Below are positions 51,189-60,476 of a DNA stretch of 64,000 nt, one piece after another. The notes under the pieces were generated by a model. That model saw nothing but the letters and a program-made list of their open reading frames with translations, did not search any database and was not told the origin of the DNA. The translations under genes were made by a program, and so were the position numbers. Each line of letters opens with the position of its first letter. Positions within the stretch are counted from its first letter, which is position 1. Origin of the DNA: Methylosinus sp. PW1 (GTDB lineage Bacteria > Pseudomonadota > Alphaproteobacteria > Rhizobiales > Beijerinckiaceae); assembly GCF_000745215.1 (NCBI RefSeq), contig NZ_JQNK01000008.1, positions 711,001-775,000 of the forward strand, read 5' to 3'.

Positions 51189-51991
51189 GCGATCGCCTCG
51201 GCGCGCGCCTCGGGCGTCGCCGGCTCGATCGGCAGGCAGGCGTCGCGCGCCGTCTCCAGCAGCACAGCCTTGGGATAGGCCTCGCCGGGGCGCCCGGAAT
51301 GGGCGGCGAAATCGCAGCTGCACACTTCCATCAGTAGGGCGAAGCTCTCCGGCGCGTCGAAGGCGCCGAGCCGCTCCAGCATTTGCGCCACCGGGCCGGC
51401 GCGCACTTCCGAGGCGCGATGCACGCGCTCGCATTCGCTGAGCGCCGTCAGCGCCAGCGGGACGCAATCGGCAGGGACGCCGAAGCGCTCGGCGATCCCG
51501 CTTATGCGCGGGCCGCCGCGGTCTATGTGCTTGTAATGATGCGGCAGATGCTCGCGCGGCGAATCCCCCTTGCCGACATTCATGACGAGCAGGGCGAAGC
51601 GCACGGGAAGCGGCGCGTCTCTGCGTCCGGCCTCGTCCAGCGAGCGCAGCAAATGGGCGCCGAGATCGACCTCCGACTGGCCATCCGACAATTGCGGAAC
51701 GCCGAAAAGGGCGTCGACCTCGGGCAGAACGGCCTGCAGCGCGCCGCAGATGCGCAGCACGCGGAACGCCTTGCCGGGCGCCGGCCCGCTGAGCGAGAGC
51801 AGCAGCTCCGGCCAGATATCGGCCGGGTCGAGGCCGGCGAGGCAGCCGCTCTCGACCTGCTCGGCCATGAGATCGAGCGTCTCCTCGCCGGGATCGTCAT
51901 CGGTCTCGGCGAGCAGCGCCGCCATTCGGAGAAGGCCGAGGCCGGGGTCTGTCTGGCCGAATTCGGGCAGGAAAAAGGGTTCTGAGGGCAT
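51149..51991 (-). CDS. HD-domain protein resembling the C-terminal part of CCA-adding enzyme
   Basis: 280 residues. The middle (about 95-200: RFALLVMNVGKGDSPREHLPHHYKHIDRGG with flanking helices) is like the HD and arm region of bacterial tRNA nucleotidyltransferases, but the nucleotidyltransferase head with its GxxR and DxD motifs is absent, so it cannot add CCA by itself. The HD metal positions look degenerate. ATG 51991 starts MPSEPFFLPEF; the longer frame runs through a palindromic repeat. Role unknown; phosphohydrolase or tRNA-binding are possibilities. Confidence 0.5.
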   Translation of the reverse strand: MPSEPFFLPEFGQTDPGLGLLRMAALLAETDDDPGEETLDLMAEQVESGCLAGLDPADIWPELLLSLSGPAPGKAFRVLRICGALQAVLPEVDALFGVPQLSDGQSEVDLGAHLLRSLDEAGRRDAPLPVRFALLVMNVGKGDSPREHLPHHYKHIDRGGPRISGIAERFGVPADCVPLALTALSECERVHRASEVRAGPVAQMLERLGAFDAPESFALLMEVCSCDFAAHSGRPGEAYPKAVLLETARDACLPIEPATPEARAEAIAQALRSQRWSSEG

Positions 51992-52040
51992 GAGGCTTCG
52001 CGCGTGATACGAGTTCCGGCTGAACGGTTCGGCGCGCATT

Positions 52041-52144
52041 CCCCCTCTCCCCGCGAGCGGGGAGAGGGGCTCGGGGCGCGAGCCACAGACGGAAAACGCC
52101 CCGAGCCCCTCATCCTCACCTTCTCCCCGCGAGCGGGGAGAAGG
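52041..52144. repeat. Composite palindrome upstream of the HD-domain gene
   Basis: CCCCCTCTCCCCGCGAGCGGGGAGAGG followed by TTCTCCCCGCGAGCGGGGAGAAGG with CTCGGGGCG/CGCCCCGAG between: nested inverted repeats of the dispersed family also found at 9534 and 44171. Lies in the 233-bp spacer to the SulP gene. Confidence 0.7.
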
Positions 52145-52224
52145 AAGGCGGCGAATGCCGAGCGAAGCGATCAGCAGGAAATGAGTGGTCGGCTTACGGC
52201 CAAGCAAACTGCTTGCCGCGCGCC

Positions 52225-53973
52225 TCACGCACGGCCGGGGAGGGCGCCGCTCAGCCGCGGGGCGCGATTTTCGGGCGGCTGCGGCGCCGTGGCGCGGCGG
52301 CGTGCATCGGCGACCGTGCCGGCGTAGAGCGTCTCCGGCTCATGCAGCCCGGCCGAGAGCAGCGCCCGCCGCACGGCGGGTCGCGCGCCGGCGACGCAAA
52401 CCACGGTTCCCGCCTTTCGCAGCCGCGTGACAAAGCTCTCCAGCGCCCGCGCCGCCGTGCTGTCGATCAGCGGCGCCTCGCTGAAATCGAAGATGAAGAC
52501 ATGCGGATAGCGGCCGATCTCGTCCAGAGCCGCGCTCACCGTCGCCGAAGCGCCGAAGAAGATGGCGCCGCTGATCTTATAGACCATCACCTCTGCGTCG
52601 GAGGCGGCGGCGGAATCATAGGTCGGGCGATGGCCGTCGTAATCATCGGCGCGATCCTCGTCGAGAAAGGCCTCGCCGGTCTGCACCTCGACGCTCTCGG
52701 CCAGGCGATGCAGGAAGAGGAAGGCGCCGAGCGTCACGCCGACGCCTATGCCGACGGTCAAATCCTCGAAAATGGTGAGCAGGAAGGTGGAGACCAGCAC
52801 CAGAGCGTCGCCGCGCGAGGCGCAGAACAGAGCGACGAATTCCTTCTTCTCCGCCATGTTCCAGGACACGACGGCGAGCACGGCGCCGAGCGAGGCGAGC
52901 GGAATATAGGCCGCCAGCGGCGCGGCGATCAGCATGAAGCCGAGCAGGAACAGCGCATGCAGCATCCCTGAGACCGGGCCTTTGGCGCCGGAGCGCACAT
53001 TGGTCGCGGTGCGGGCGATGGTTCCCGTCACCGGAATGCCGCCGAACAGCGGCGCGACGATATTGGCGACGCCCTGCGCGGCGAGCTCGCAATTGGAGCG
53101 ATGGCGCCGCCCGCTCATGCCATCGGCGACGACGGCCGAGAGCAGCGACTCCATGGCGCCGAGCACGGCGATGGTCAGCGCGTCCGGCAGCAGCGCGCGC
53201 AGTCGCGCGAGATCGAAATGCGGGACCGCCGGCGCCGGCAGCGTGCTCGGCACGCCGCCGAAGCGCGAGCCGATCGTCTCTATGTCGAGATGCAGCGCCG
53301 CCGTCGCCGCCGCGCAGACCGTCACGGCGATCAGCATTCCGGGCCAGCTCGGACGCCAGCGCCGCAGACCGAGGATAATCGCCAGCGCCAGCGCCGAGAC
53401 GCCGACCGTCGCCGGCTTCAGCGTGGCGCGCGCCTCCCATAGGGCCGCGAGCTTCGGGCCGAGCGCGGCCGGCTCATTGGCGAGGGAGAGGCCGAAAATC
53501 TCCTTGAGCTGGCTGGCGAAGATGATGACCGCTATGCCGGCGGTGAAGCCGACCGTCACCGGAAAGGGGATGTATTTTATGTAGGTGCCCCAGCGCAGCA
53601 GGCCGATGGCGAAGAGAATGACGCCGGCCATCATCGTCGCCAGCGCCAGCCCGTCATAGCCCTGACGCTGCACGATGGCGAAGACGAGAACGATGAAGGC
53701 GCCCGCCGGCCCGCCGATCTGGAAGCGGCTGCCGCCGAGCATGGAGACCAGAAATCCGCCGATGATCGCCGTATAGAGCCCGCGGTCCGGGCTGAGCCCC
53801 GAGGCGATCGCGAATGCCATGGAGAGCGGCAGCGCGACGATCGCCACAGTGAGGCCGGCGATGGCGTCGGCGCGCAGATCCGCGAGGCCGTAGCCTTCGC
53901 GCAAAATGGTGACGAGCTTGGGCGTGAACAGCTCGATGAAGCTCGGCTGGCGAAAACGTCGATCTCTCAACAC
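52225..53973 (-). CDS. SulP-family anion transporter with STAS domain
   Basis: 582 residues from GTG 53973 (or TTG 53970), chosen because AAAGGAG lies immediately upstream; the frame is open further to 54045 but no ribosome-binding site supports that start. About 10-12 membrane segments follow FIELFTPKLVTILREGY, including the SulP blocks GLYTAIIGGFLVSMLGGS and GVANIVAPLFGGIPVTGTIART. The C-terminal STAS domain (about 470-560) shows FIFDFSEAPLIDSTAARAL. Carries sulfate, bicarbonate or another anion; the substrate is not predictable. The XRE gene lies directly upstream. Confidence 0.9.
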   Translation of the reverse strand: MLRDRRFRQPSFIELFTPKLVTILREGYGLADLRADAIAGLTVAIVALPLSMAFAIASGLSPDRGLYTAIIGGFLVSMLGGSRFQIGGPAGAFIVLVFAIVQRQGYDGLALATMMAGVILFAIGLLRWGTYIKYIPFPVTVGFTAGIAVIIFASQLKEIFGLSLANEPAALGPKLAALWEARATLKPATVGVSALALAIILGLRRWRPSWPGMLIAVTVCAAATAALHLDIETIGSRFGGVPSTLPAPAVPHFDLARLRALLPDALTIAVLGAMESLLSAVVADGMSGRRHRSNCELAAQGVANIVAPLFGGIPVTGTIARTATNVRSGAKGPVSGMLHALFLLGFMLIAAPLAAYIPLASLGAVLAVVSWNMAEKKEFVALFCASRGDALVLVSTFLLTIFEDLTVGIGVGVTLGAFLFLHRLAESVEVQTGEAFLDEDRADDYDGHRPTYDSAAASDAEVMVYKISGAIFFGASATVSAALDEIGRYPHVFIFDFSEAPLIDSTAARALESFVTRLRKAGTVVCVAGARPAVRRALLSAGLHEPETLYAGTVADARRRATAPQPPENRAPRLSGALPGRA

Positions 53974-54041
53974 TGGCTCCTTTGATCGAGGAGCGGCGGG
54001 ATCGTCGGCGCGAAGTCGGCGGTCGTCGTCGCGATTAATCC

Positions 54042-54311
54042 TCAAGTCGTCGGTTTGGGCGGGCCGGGACGGCGCAGCCTCACGCCGCGTCCGGCGCCTT
54101 CGCTGCGGGCGTTCTCGCCGAGCAGCTCGACGCCGGCTTCGTTCAGCGCCTCGACGACCTTGGTGAGCGTCTCGATCACGCCGCGGACATTGCCGTCGCT
54201 CGCCTCCATGCGCTGTATGGTCGGCAGGGAGACGCCGGAAAGCTCGGCCAGCTTCTTCTGATCTATGCCGAGCAGCGCCCGTGCGGCGCGCAATTGAGCG
54301 GCGGTGATCAT
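54042..54311 (-). CDS. XRE-family helix-turn-helix regulator
   Basis: 89 residues; helix-turn-helix in ALLGIDQKKLAELSGVSLPT (about 11-30), then a GVIETLTKVVEAL helix and a charged tail. Close in length and layout to the island XRE gene at 15656. Same strand as and 68 bp upstream of the SulP start, so it probably controls the transporter and itself. Confidence 0.85.
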   Translation of the reverse strand: MITAAQLRAARALLGIDQKKLAELSGVSLPTIQRMEASDGNVRGVIETLTKVVEALNEAGVELLGENARSEGAGRGVRLRRPGPPKPTT

Positions 54312-54443
54312 CTCATATGCTCACGCTTATTATATTAGCAGGCATGTTTTATCTCGCCAAGATGATGTTTGAAACATCATTCTCGCGTTTTTGCGACACG
54401 GCCGGGTTCTCGTCCGGCGCCGACGCATGTTAGCTTGGCGGAT

Positions 54444-55109
54444 ATGAACAAACCCGTGCAGATCGACGAGAGCTGGAAGCTGCGGCTTTCGGCGGAATTC
54501 GAGCAGCCCTATTTCGACGCTCTGCGCCAATTCGTGCGCGAGGAATACGCTCGCGCTCCGGTCTATCCCCCGGCCAAGCAGATTTTCCGCGCCTTCGACG
54601 AATGTCCCTTCGACGCCGTGGAAGTGGTGATCCTCGGTCAGGATCCCTATCACGGCCGCGGCCAGGCCAATGGCCTGTGCTTCGCCGTCGGCCGCGACAT
54701 TCCGCCGCCGCCTTCGCTGCAGAACATCTTCAAGGAGATCGAGAGCGATCTCGGGCGGCCCGTCTCGCGCGATCCCGATCTCTCGCGCTGGGCGCATCAG
54801 GGCGTGCTGCTGCTCAACGCCACGCTCACCGTGCGCGACAGCGCCGCGGGCTCGCATCAGGGCAAGGGCTGGGAGCGCTTCACCGACGCCGCCGTGCAGG
54901 CGCTCTCGCGCGAGCGGGAGGGAATTGTCTTCCTGCTCTGGGGCAATTATGCGCGGCAGAAGGGCGCGGGCGTCGATCGCTCCAAGCATTTGGTGCTCGA
55001 GAGCGCGCATCCATCGCCACTGTCGGCGCGCGGCTTTTTCGGCTGCAGGCATTTTTCCAAGGCCAACGCCTATCTCGAATCGAAAGGACGCGCGCCGATA
55101 GACTGGTGA
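54444..55109 (+). CDS. ung: Uracil-DNA glycosylase, family 1
   Basis: 221 residues. Removes uracil from DNA. Motif A GQDPYHGRGQANGL holds the catalytic Asp and conserved His; the C-terminal HPSPLSARGFFGCRHF is the Leu-loop with the second catalytic His. ATG 54444 starts MNKPVQIDESW. Complete. Divergent from the XRE-SulP pair. Confidence 0.96.
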   Translation: MNKPVQIDESWKLRLSAEFEQPYFDALRQFVREEYARAPVYPPAKQIFRAFDECPFDAVEVVILGQDPYHGRGQANGLCFAVGRDIPPPPSLQNIFKEIESDLGRPVSRDPDLSRWAHQGVLLLNATLTVRDSAAGSHQGKGWERFTDAAVQALSREREGIVFLLWGNYARQKGAGVDRSKHLVLESAHPSPLSARGFFGCRHFSKANAYLESKGRAPIDW

Positions 55110-55280
55110 GACGCCTATATTACTGGAAGATCTCATAAAATTAGTCGTTTACCGAAATGTAACCGCGGTTTCGTAGTCCAGTATTCATTGGAGCGCCGAC
55201 GCGAGTCGGCATAATTATGGGGCGCTCTCGTCGAGTCCGGCGGCGCGTCTCCAAATCATTTCGAGGCGCGAGTTTCGAGC

Positions 55281-56342
55281 ATGCATTCTATGTTCTTTTG
55301 CACGTCTCTTCATGTTTCGCGCCGATTTTACGACCTCTGTCTCGATCATCTGCGATCGCGCTTCGTCGCCGTTCCATCGGCCGCCGCGCGGCTCAGCCTC
55401 GCGATGCTGGCGAGCGCCTATGTCGGCGCAAAAGCGACGGGAATGACGCTGCCGTCCTTCCCGGACCCGAGCCTTTTCTTCGTCGCGGTCGTCGCTCTCG
55501 ATCTCTATTGTCGCTTCGCTTCGCCGAGCTTCGTCTCGCGCGCTGCGCCGATATTCGTCTACTCGCTGATCTATGTGGTGGCGACGTCGCTCGTAGGAAT
55601 TTTCGCGAGCTATGCGACGCAGCGTCTCGCCATGCCGCTGCAGGACGAGCTGTTTCTCTCGCTCGATCGATGGCTCGGCGTCGATTGGCTGGCCTTCGCC
55701 CATTATGTCGACGATCGCCCCTTATTGGCGAAGTGGCTGCGGGAAGCTTATTCGAGCATGACCATGCAGATCATCGCGCCGGTGGTTGTGCTGGTCGCGC
55801 TCGAGCGTATCGGCGAATTGCGCGTCTATCTTCTCGCATTCGCGATCGCGCTCACGGCGACGATCGTCATCGCCGCCGTCCTGCCGGCCTCGAGCGCCGT
55901 TACTCTCGTCGATGATTCGCTGTTTCACGAGCTTCGCTTCGGCGGTCGGACGCCGCTCGATCATCTGAGCCGCCTGCGCGAGTCCGCGCCGCTGAATTTC
56001 GCGAGCAGCACGATCGGCGGCCTATTGAGCTTTCCCTCTTTTCACGCCGTGGTCGGCGCGCTGACGCCGCTGAGCCTGCGAACCGTGCGCCCGGCCTTCT
56101 ATTTCTTATGCGTCGTCGATATCGCTCTGATGGTGGGCACGGTGACGGAAGGCGGGCATTATTTCGTAGACCCGATCGGCGGAGTGGCGCTCGCCTATTT
56201 GTCCTATCGAATGGCGCAGCGGATCGAGCGACGACGGAGTCGGTCCATTCCGTGTATCGGCGATGCAATTGGATATCGCGCCGAGCGTCTGATGATCGAG
56301 AATGCGCATCCGTCGCCGCTTTGCCGCGAGCTCGAGCGGTGA
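55281..56342 (+). CDS. PAP2-superfamily membrane phosphatase/phosphotransferase
   Basis: 353 residues, about six membrane segments. The PAP2 active site reads LLSFPSFHAVVGAL (His of motif 2) and GGHYFVDPIGGVALAYL (motif 3 His and Asp), with motif 1 lysine not clearly seen. Acts on lipid phosphates, or transfers inositol phosphate as in similar mycobacterial/eukaryotic enzymes. A strong terminator follows at 56471. Confidence 0.8.
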   Translation: MHSMFFCTSLHVSRRFYDLCLDHLRSRFVAVPSAAARLSLAMLASAYVGAKATGMTLPSFPDPSLFFVAVVALDLYCRFASPSFVSRAAPIFVYSLIYVVATSLVGIFASYATQRLAMPLQDELFLSLDRWLGVDWLAFAHYVDDRPLLAKWLREAYSSMTMQIIAPVVVLVALERIGELRVYLLAFAIALTATIVIAAVLPASSAVTLVDDSLFHELRFGGRTPLDHLSRLRESAPLNFASSTIGGLLSFPSFHAVVGALTPLSLRTVRPAFYFLCVVDIALMVGTVTEGGHYFVDPIGGVALAYLSYRMAQRIERRRSRSIPCIGDAIGYRAERLMIENAHPSPLCRELER

Positions 56343-56648
56343 AGGCGCCGCCCCTCGTCGCCACTGCGGCGTAGAACTTGCTTTACTTCTCCTGAGGAGC
56401 GACGAGCGTCGTCGTGCGGATCGAAAGCCGACATTTTTGTCGGCTCCGCGTCAGCGACAATGAAACGAATCGCTCTCGCTCGATCTTTCGAGAGCGCTCC
56501 TTTTTTCGTTTTCCTCGATGATCGACCTCGCGACGCGTCGGGCGGCGCGTGCGCTGTCGACGCGAGCCATGTCTCATCTATCTCCCCGCGAAAATCGACC
56601 GTCACGGTCTCGAATGTTTCGAGAAGGGGCGGATAGCGAAAGCCGAAC
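56343..56648. other. Intergenic region holding two hairpins
   Basis: 306 bp without a gene. Besides the terminator at 56471-56506 there is an 8-bp hairpin AGCCGACA-TTTT-TGTCGGCT (56426-56445). The rest should contain the promoter of the 56649 gene. Confidence 0.5.
56471..56506 (+). terminator. Rho-independent terminator after PAP2 gene
   Basis: CGCTCTCG (56471-56478) pairs with CGAGAGCG (56489-56496) over a 10-nt loop, followed by TTTTTT at 56501-56506. It lies about 130 bp after the PAP2 stop and is the clearest intrinsic terminator in the window. Confidence 0.75.
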
Positions 56649-57176
56649 ATGACGTCTATCGAAACGACCGCCTTCCAGCGCCTCGACGCCGAGGGCCGGC
56701 TCTTGAAGCCCAGCCACAAGGGAGCGACGCATCACGCCGGCCGTTTCGGCTTTCGCGGCGAGATCGCTGTCACGCTCGATCCGCTGCTCGCATTGGAAGG
56801 CGTTCACGCCACGGCGCAGGAAGGCGAGGGGGCGCTGTCGTTTCTCGCCGGATCGCTCGCCTCGTTTCGCGAGCTTCCCGCTCTCGTCGCGGCGCTCGGC
56901 GCGAGCGCGAAGCCGGAGGGCAAATATTTCATCTATGTCTCCGATCTCGACCGCGCCTCGCGCTATGAGATCAGCATAGAAGGCGTGCCGCTCTATGTTC
57001 TGCCGATCGACGACACCTCCGTCTACAATGAGCTGATCGAGCTTCTCTATCTCGATAAGACGAAGATGAAGAAATACGACACGGCGGAAAAGATCGACAC
57101 GCTCGCCGATGGCGCCGCCAAATATGACCAACGCTTCGAGGCCATCAGCTTCGAGGAAGGGCTGAAGCGGCTCTGA
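56649..57176 (+). CDS. Conserved-looking cytoplasmic protein of unknown function
   Basis: 175 residues, not recognised. Mixed alpha/beta: THHAGRFGFRGEIAVTLDPL, GKYFIYVSDLDRASRYEIS, VPLYVLPIDDTSVYNELIE. No signal peptide or membrane segment. ATG 56649 (MTSIETTAFQRL) has GAAAGCC upstream only. Ends at a bidirectional terminator shared with the SGNH hydrolase gene. Confidence 0.65.
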   Translation: MTSIETTAFQRLDAEGRLLKPSHKGATHHAGRFGFRGEIAVTLDPLLALEGVHATAQEGEGALSFLAGSLASFRELPALVAALGASAKPEGKYFIYVSDLDRASRYEISIEGVPLYVLPIDDTSVYNELIELLYLDKTKMKKYDTAEKIDTLADGAAKYDQRFEAISFEEGLKRL

Positions 57177-57182
57177 GCCTTC

Positions 57183-57227
57183 GGCGCTCGTCGGCGCGGC
57201 GGCTTTCGCTCTACGCCGACGAGCGCC
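57183..57227. terminator. 14-bp perfect hairpin between convergent genes
   Basis: GGCGCTCGTCGGCG (57183-57196) and its complement (57214-57227) around a 17-nt loop, filling the gap between the 56649 gene and the SGNH hydrolase. Position suggests a bidirectional terminator although T tracts are short. Confidence 0.6.
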
Positions 57228-57228
57228 T

Positions 57229-58050
57229 TCAGTTCCCGCTCGGGCGGCGCTTAGCGAAGACGCCGACGATCACAGCGCGCGCGATATGCTCGGCCATGCA
57301 TTGATAGCCGAGATCGTTGAGATGGAAATTATCGCGTGACATCATCTGCAGATTGGCGTGGTTCTGCGCGATGAAGCGCATCGCGTCATAGCGGCGCACA
57401 TAGGCGACATTCTCCGCCGTCGCGACGCGCTGCAGAACGTTGCGGATCGCGAAATATTCCTCGTCGCGCGAGAAGCGCGAGCTATATTGCAGGCCGACCA
57501 GAACCACGTCGATCTCATTGGCCTTCAGCCAGCGTATGGTCGAGCTCACCGTGTTCTCGAATTCGTCCGGCGCGATGCGCACCAGCGCGTCATTGGTGCC
57601 GAGCTGCCAGAGCAGGAGATCGGGCTTTTCCCGCGCCACCTCGCTTTTGATGCGTTCGGCGGTGACGGCCGCCACCTCGCCGGAGACGCCGCGATTGGCG
57701 ACCACGACATCGACGCCCTTCAGCGCCCCTTCCAAAATCGCCTCGAGCTGGGCTGGATAGCTCTTGGCGTCGGAGGTGGCGCCGACGCCGGAGGTGGAGG
57801 AGGAGCCGATGGCGAGAATGCTCGCTGTCTTGCGCTCACGTAGCGCTTTGGCGAAATGCGGCAGCGAGGCGGGCGCGGCGATATCGCCGGCCGGCGCTTC
57901 GCAGGCGGGACTGAGCGGCGGCGCCTCGGACGGCGGCGCGGATTCTGGCGCGCGTTCTTGCGCGAGCGCGAGCGACGCCGCGAGCGCCAGCGCTATGCAG
58001 GAGCCCGCGCCGATTTTGCCCGCAACCTTTCGCGCCATTCCGAAGCCCAT
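57229..58050 (-). CDS. Exported SGNH/GDSL-type hydrolase
   Basis: 273 residues with an N-terminal signal segment (AGKIGAGSCIALALAASLALA). Block I is ILAIGSSSTSGVG (nucleophile Ser), block III LWQLGTNDALV, and block V FHLNDLGYQCMAEH (catalytic Asp/His). Ser-His hydrolase for acyl esters. Its start overlaps the OpgC gene by 58 bp, so the acyltransferase and the hydrolase are co-transcribed and may set and trim acyl groups on periplasmic glucan or surface sugars. ATG 58038 is an alternative start. Confidence 0.85.
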   Translation of the reverse strand: MGFGMARKVAGKIGAGSCIALALAASLALAQERAPESAPPSEAPPLSPACEAPAGDIAAPASLPHFAKALRERKTASILAIGSSSTSGVGATSDAKSYPAQLEAILEGALKGVDVVVANRGVSGEVAAVTAERIKSEVAREKPDLLLWQLGTNDALVRIAPDEFENTVSSTIRWLKANEIDVVLVGLQYSSRFSRDEEYFAIRNVLQRVATAENVAYVRRYDAMRFIAQNHANLQMMSRDNFHLNDLGYQCMAEHIARAVIVGVFAKRRPSGN

Positions 58051-59105
58051 GCTGTCGCCCCCATCGCAGCGATGCCGAACATAACGATAAACGCGTCGCT
58101 TACAACATCCCCGCTATAGGCGAAGCGGAAGATCTGCCCGGCGAGGCTCAGCAGAGACCCGGCGCAGAATACGTTGAGCGAATTGCGGCCGAGCGTCGAC
58201 AAAAAATCGGCGATGCGCGGAAGGCGTCGCGCGATCGTGTGAAATGCGCCCGCGAAGACCGCGACGATGGCCAGATTGGAGAGCAGCCGCGCCGGCGACA
58301 AAAAGGTCTTGTCGAAGACGAAGAACAGCTTGGGCTCCGGCAGAGCGATCGGCGAGGGATCGAATTCGGTCCGCGCCGCGGCGACGCCGAGCAGCACGAT
58401 CGGCAGCGCCGCCCACCACAGAGGCTTGCGATAGCGGCGCACGAGGCCGCCGATCCCATCCTCGCCGGCCAGCAGAAAGCCGAGCACGAAGACGAGCTGC
58501 CAGGCCAGCGGATCGAAGAACCAGGCGCCCTCCACCGGCCAGGTCGGGAAGTTGACGCCGAAGGCCAGCGCATAGGCCCAGATGGCGAGCGAGGCCGGGA
58601 GCAGCAGCGCTCGCGCATGGCGATAGGCGAGGGCGATCAGCGGCGAGGCCAGCATCAGCACGACATAGAGCGGCAGAATGTCGAAATAGCCGAGCTGAAA
58701 GGTCAGCAGCACGAGGCCGAGATTGGCGCGCACCGGATCGGAGAAAATCGCCGAGGCGTTGTTCCAGTCGAGCAGAAAGGGCGCGTCCAGCAGCAGCGAG
58801 GCGCCGGCCTGCAGCGCGACGGCCAATTGCGCGATCACCAGTTGCGCCAGATAGACGGTGAAGGCGCGCCCCTCGAGCCGCAGGATCAGATAGCGCGCCG
58901 AAAGCGTCCGCGCCGGCCCGTCCACGAGCTTGCGCAACGCCCAGCCGGCGAGAAAAACGAACAGCTCCGCCGAATCGGAGATCGCCACATTGCGAAAGGT
59001 GAAGCGCTCGAAGAAAATCCCTGGAATATGATTCACGAAAATGGTGACGAGAGCGAAGCCGCGCCAAAAATCGATTTCATTCGGCTCGCGCATGCGCTTC
59101 TTCAA
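57993..59105 (-). CDS. OpgC-type membrane acyltransferase
   Basis: 370 residues with about ten membrane segments. N-terminal IDFWRGFALVTIFVNHIPG and FRNVAISDSAELFVFLAGW are OpgC marks; OpgC succinylates osmoregulated periplasmic glucans. The C-terminal RNSLNVFCAGSLLSLAGQ is typical. First gene of the OpgC-SGNH pair. Confidence 0.88.
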   Translation of the reverse strand: MKKRMREPNEIDFWRGFALVTIFVNHIPGIFFERFTFRNVAISDSAELFVFLAGWALRKLVDGPARTLSARYLILRLEGRAFTVYLAQLVIAQLAVALQAGASLLLDAPFLLDWNNASAIFSDPVRANLGLVLLTFQLGYFDILPLYVVLMLASPLIALAYRHARALLLPASLAIWAYALAFGVNFPTWPVEGAWFFDPLAWQLVFVLGFLLAGEDGIGGLVRRYRKPLWWAALPIVLLGVAAARTEFDPSPIALPEPKLFFVFDKTFLSPARLLSNLAIVAVFAGAFHTIARRLPRIADFLSTLGRNSLNVFCAGSLLSLAGQIFRFAYSGDVVSDAFIVMFGIAAMGATAWASEWRERLRAKSARAPA

Positions 59106-59200
59106 TGGTTCGGCGGCTGAGTTTTCGCACCGACGCGAGCGCCGGGGCGTGTCTGTTCAGGGCCTCGAATGCGGCCTTTTTTGGGAGCGTTGCGAAAGAC

Positions 59201-60364
59201 TCACATCGCGCTCTCGATGCGCCCCGGAAAGACGCGCAGGAGCTGCGCGCGTCCGCCCAGCGTGGCGAACACTTCCGGATCGGCGCCCGTCATCCACACT
59301 TGTCCGCCGATGCGTTCCAGCTCGGCGTAGAGCGCCTCGCGCCGCAGCGGATCGAAATGCGCCGCCACCTCGTCCAGCAGCAGCAGCGGCGCGCGCCCCG
59401 TGGTCGCCGCCACCAGCCTCGCATGTGCGAGAACGAGACCGGCCAGCAGCGCCTTCTGCTCGCCGGTGGAGCAGGCGCGCGCCGCCTCGTCCTTGGGGCC
59501 GTGGCGCACGGAAAGATCGCTCGCCTGCGGGCCTTCCAGCGTGCGGCCGGCGGCGGCGTCGCGCCGGCGGGCGGCGGCGAGCCGCGCGCGATAGCGATCC
59601 TCCACCTGCAGCGCCGGCTCCTCGCCGATCATGCGCTCCAGCTCCCCCTCTATCGAAACCTCGGCCCAGGGAAAGGGCGAGCTGTCGTCGCGCTCTCTCG
59701 CGATGAGCGCGCGCAGCCGCAGCACGGTCTCGCCCCGCGCCGCCGCCACGGCGACGCCGAGCGCGGCGATCTCGCGCTCGGCGGCGTCCAGCCAGCGGGC
59801 GTCGGCGGTCTCCTCGGCGAGCAGCCGATTGCGATTGCGCAGCGCGCGCTCGAGCTTCGCCGCGCGCGCGCCATGCTCGGCGTCGAGGCTGAGCGCCAGC
59901 CGATCCAGAAAGCGCCGCCGATCGCCCGCCGGCCCGGCGAACAGCCCGTCCATCGCCGGCGTGAGCCACAGCGGGCGCAGATGATCGGCGAAAGCGCGGG
60001 CGGAGGAGACCGGCGCCCTGTCGATGCGAAAGCGCCGCGCCGCGCTCTGCTCGCCGCTGGCCGGCTCCAGCCCATGGCCGAGCTGCGTGACGACGCCGTC
60101 GGCGGAAAGCTCGATCGAGACCGCGAAACCGCCGGAGCCCTGCCGCCGCGCGCAATCGGAAAGCTCCGCCCCGCGCAGCCCGCGCCCGGCCGAGAACAGC
60201 GACAGCGCCTCGAGAATATTGGTCTTGCCGGCCCCATTCTCGCCGGTGAGCGCCACCAGCGGCGCCTCTATCGCGCAATCCAGCGCGGCATAGGAGCGAT
60301 AATCGGCGAGCTGCAGCCGCCGCGCCATGGGGGCGAGAATCGCGGGGGAGGGGCCGGGCGTCAT
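59201..60364 (-). CDS. recF: DNA replication and repair protein RecF
   Basis: 387 residues, SMC-like ATPase that loads RecA at gaps. Walker A GENGAGKTN, DYRSYAALD near the start, signature STGEQKALLAGLVLAHA and Walker B LLLLDEVAAHFDPLRR. ATG 60364, though ATG at residue 13 (MARRLQLADYR) better fits the family. Stands alone here rather than beside dnaN. Confidence 0.93.
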   Translation of the reverse strand: MTPGPSPAILAPMARRLQLADYRSYAALDCAIEAPLVALTGENGAGKTNILEALSLFSAGRGLRGAELSDCARRQGSGGFAVSIELSADGVVTQLGHGLEPASGEQSAARRFRIDRAPVSSARAFADHLRPLWLTPAMDGLFAGPAGDRRRFLDRLALSLDAEHGARAAKLERALRNRNRLLAEETADARWLDAAEREIAALGVAVAAARGETVLRLRALIARERDDSSPFPWAEVSIEGELERMIGEEPALQVEDRYRARLAAARRRDAAAGRTLEGPQASDLSVRHGPKDEAARACSTGEQKALLAGLVLAHARLVAATTGRAPLLLLDEVAAHFDPLRREALYAELERIGGQVWMTGADPEVFATLGGRAQLLRVFPGRIESAM

Positions 60365-60476
60365 GCGGGACGCTTTGCCACGGCGGGGGGCGGAGGGCTA
60401 GCGGGGGGAGGCGGACCCGCTGTGTGGCAGGAGCGGAACTCCCAAGATTGCCAAATTGACAGCCAAAGAAGAACAT

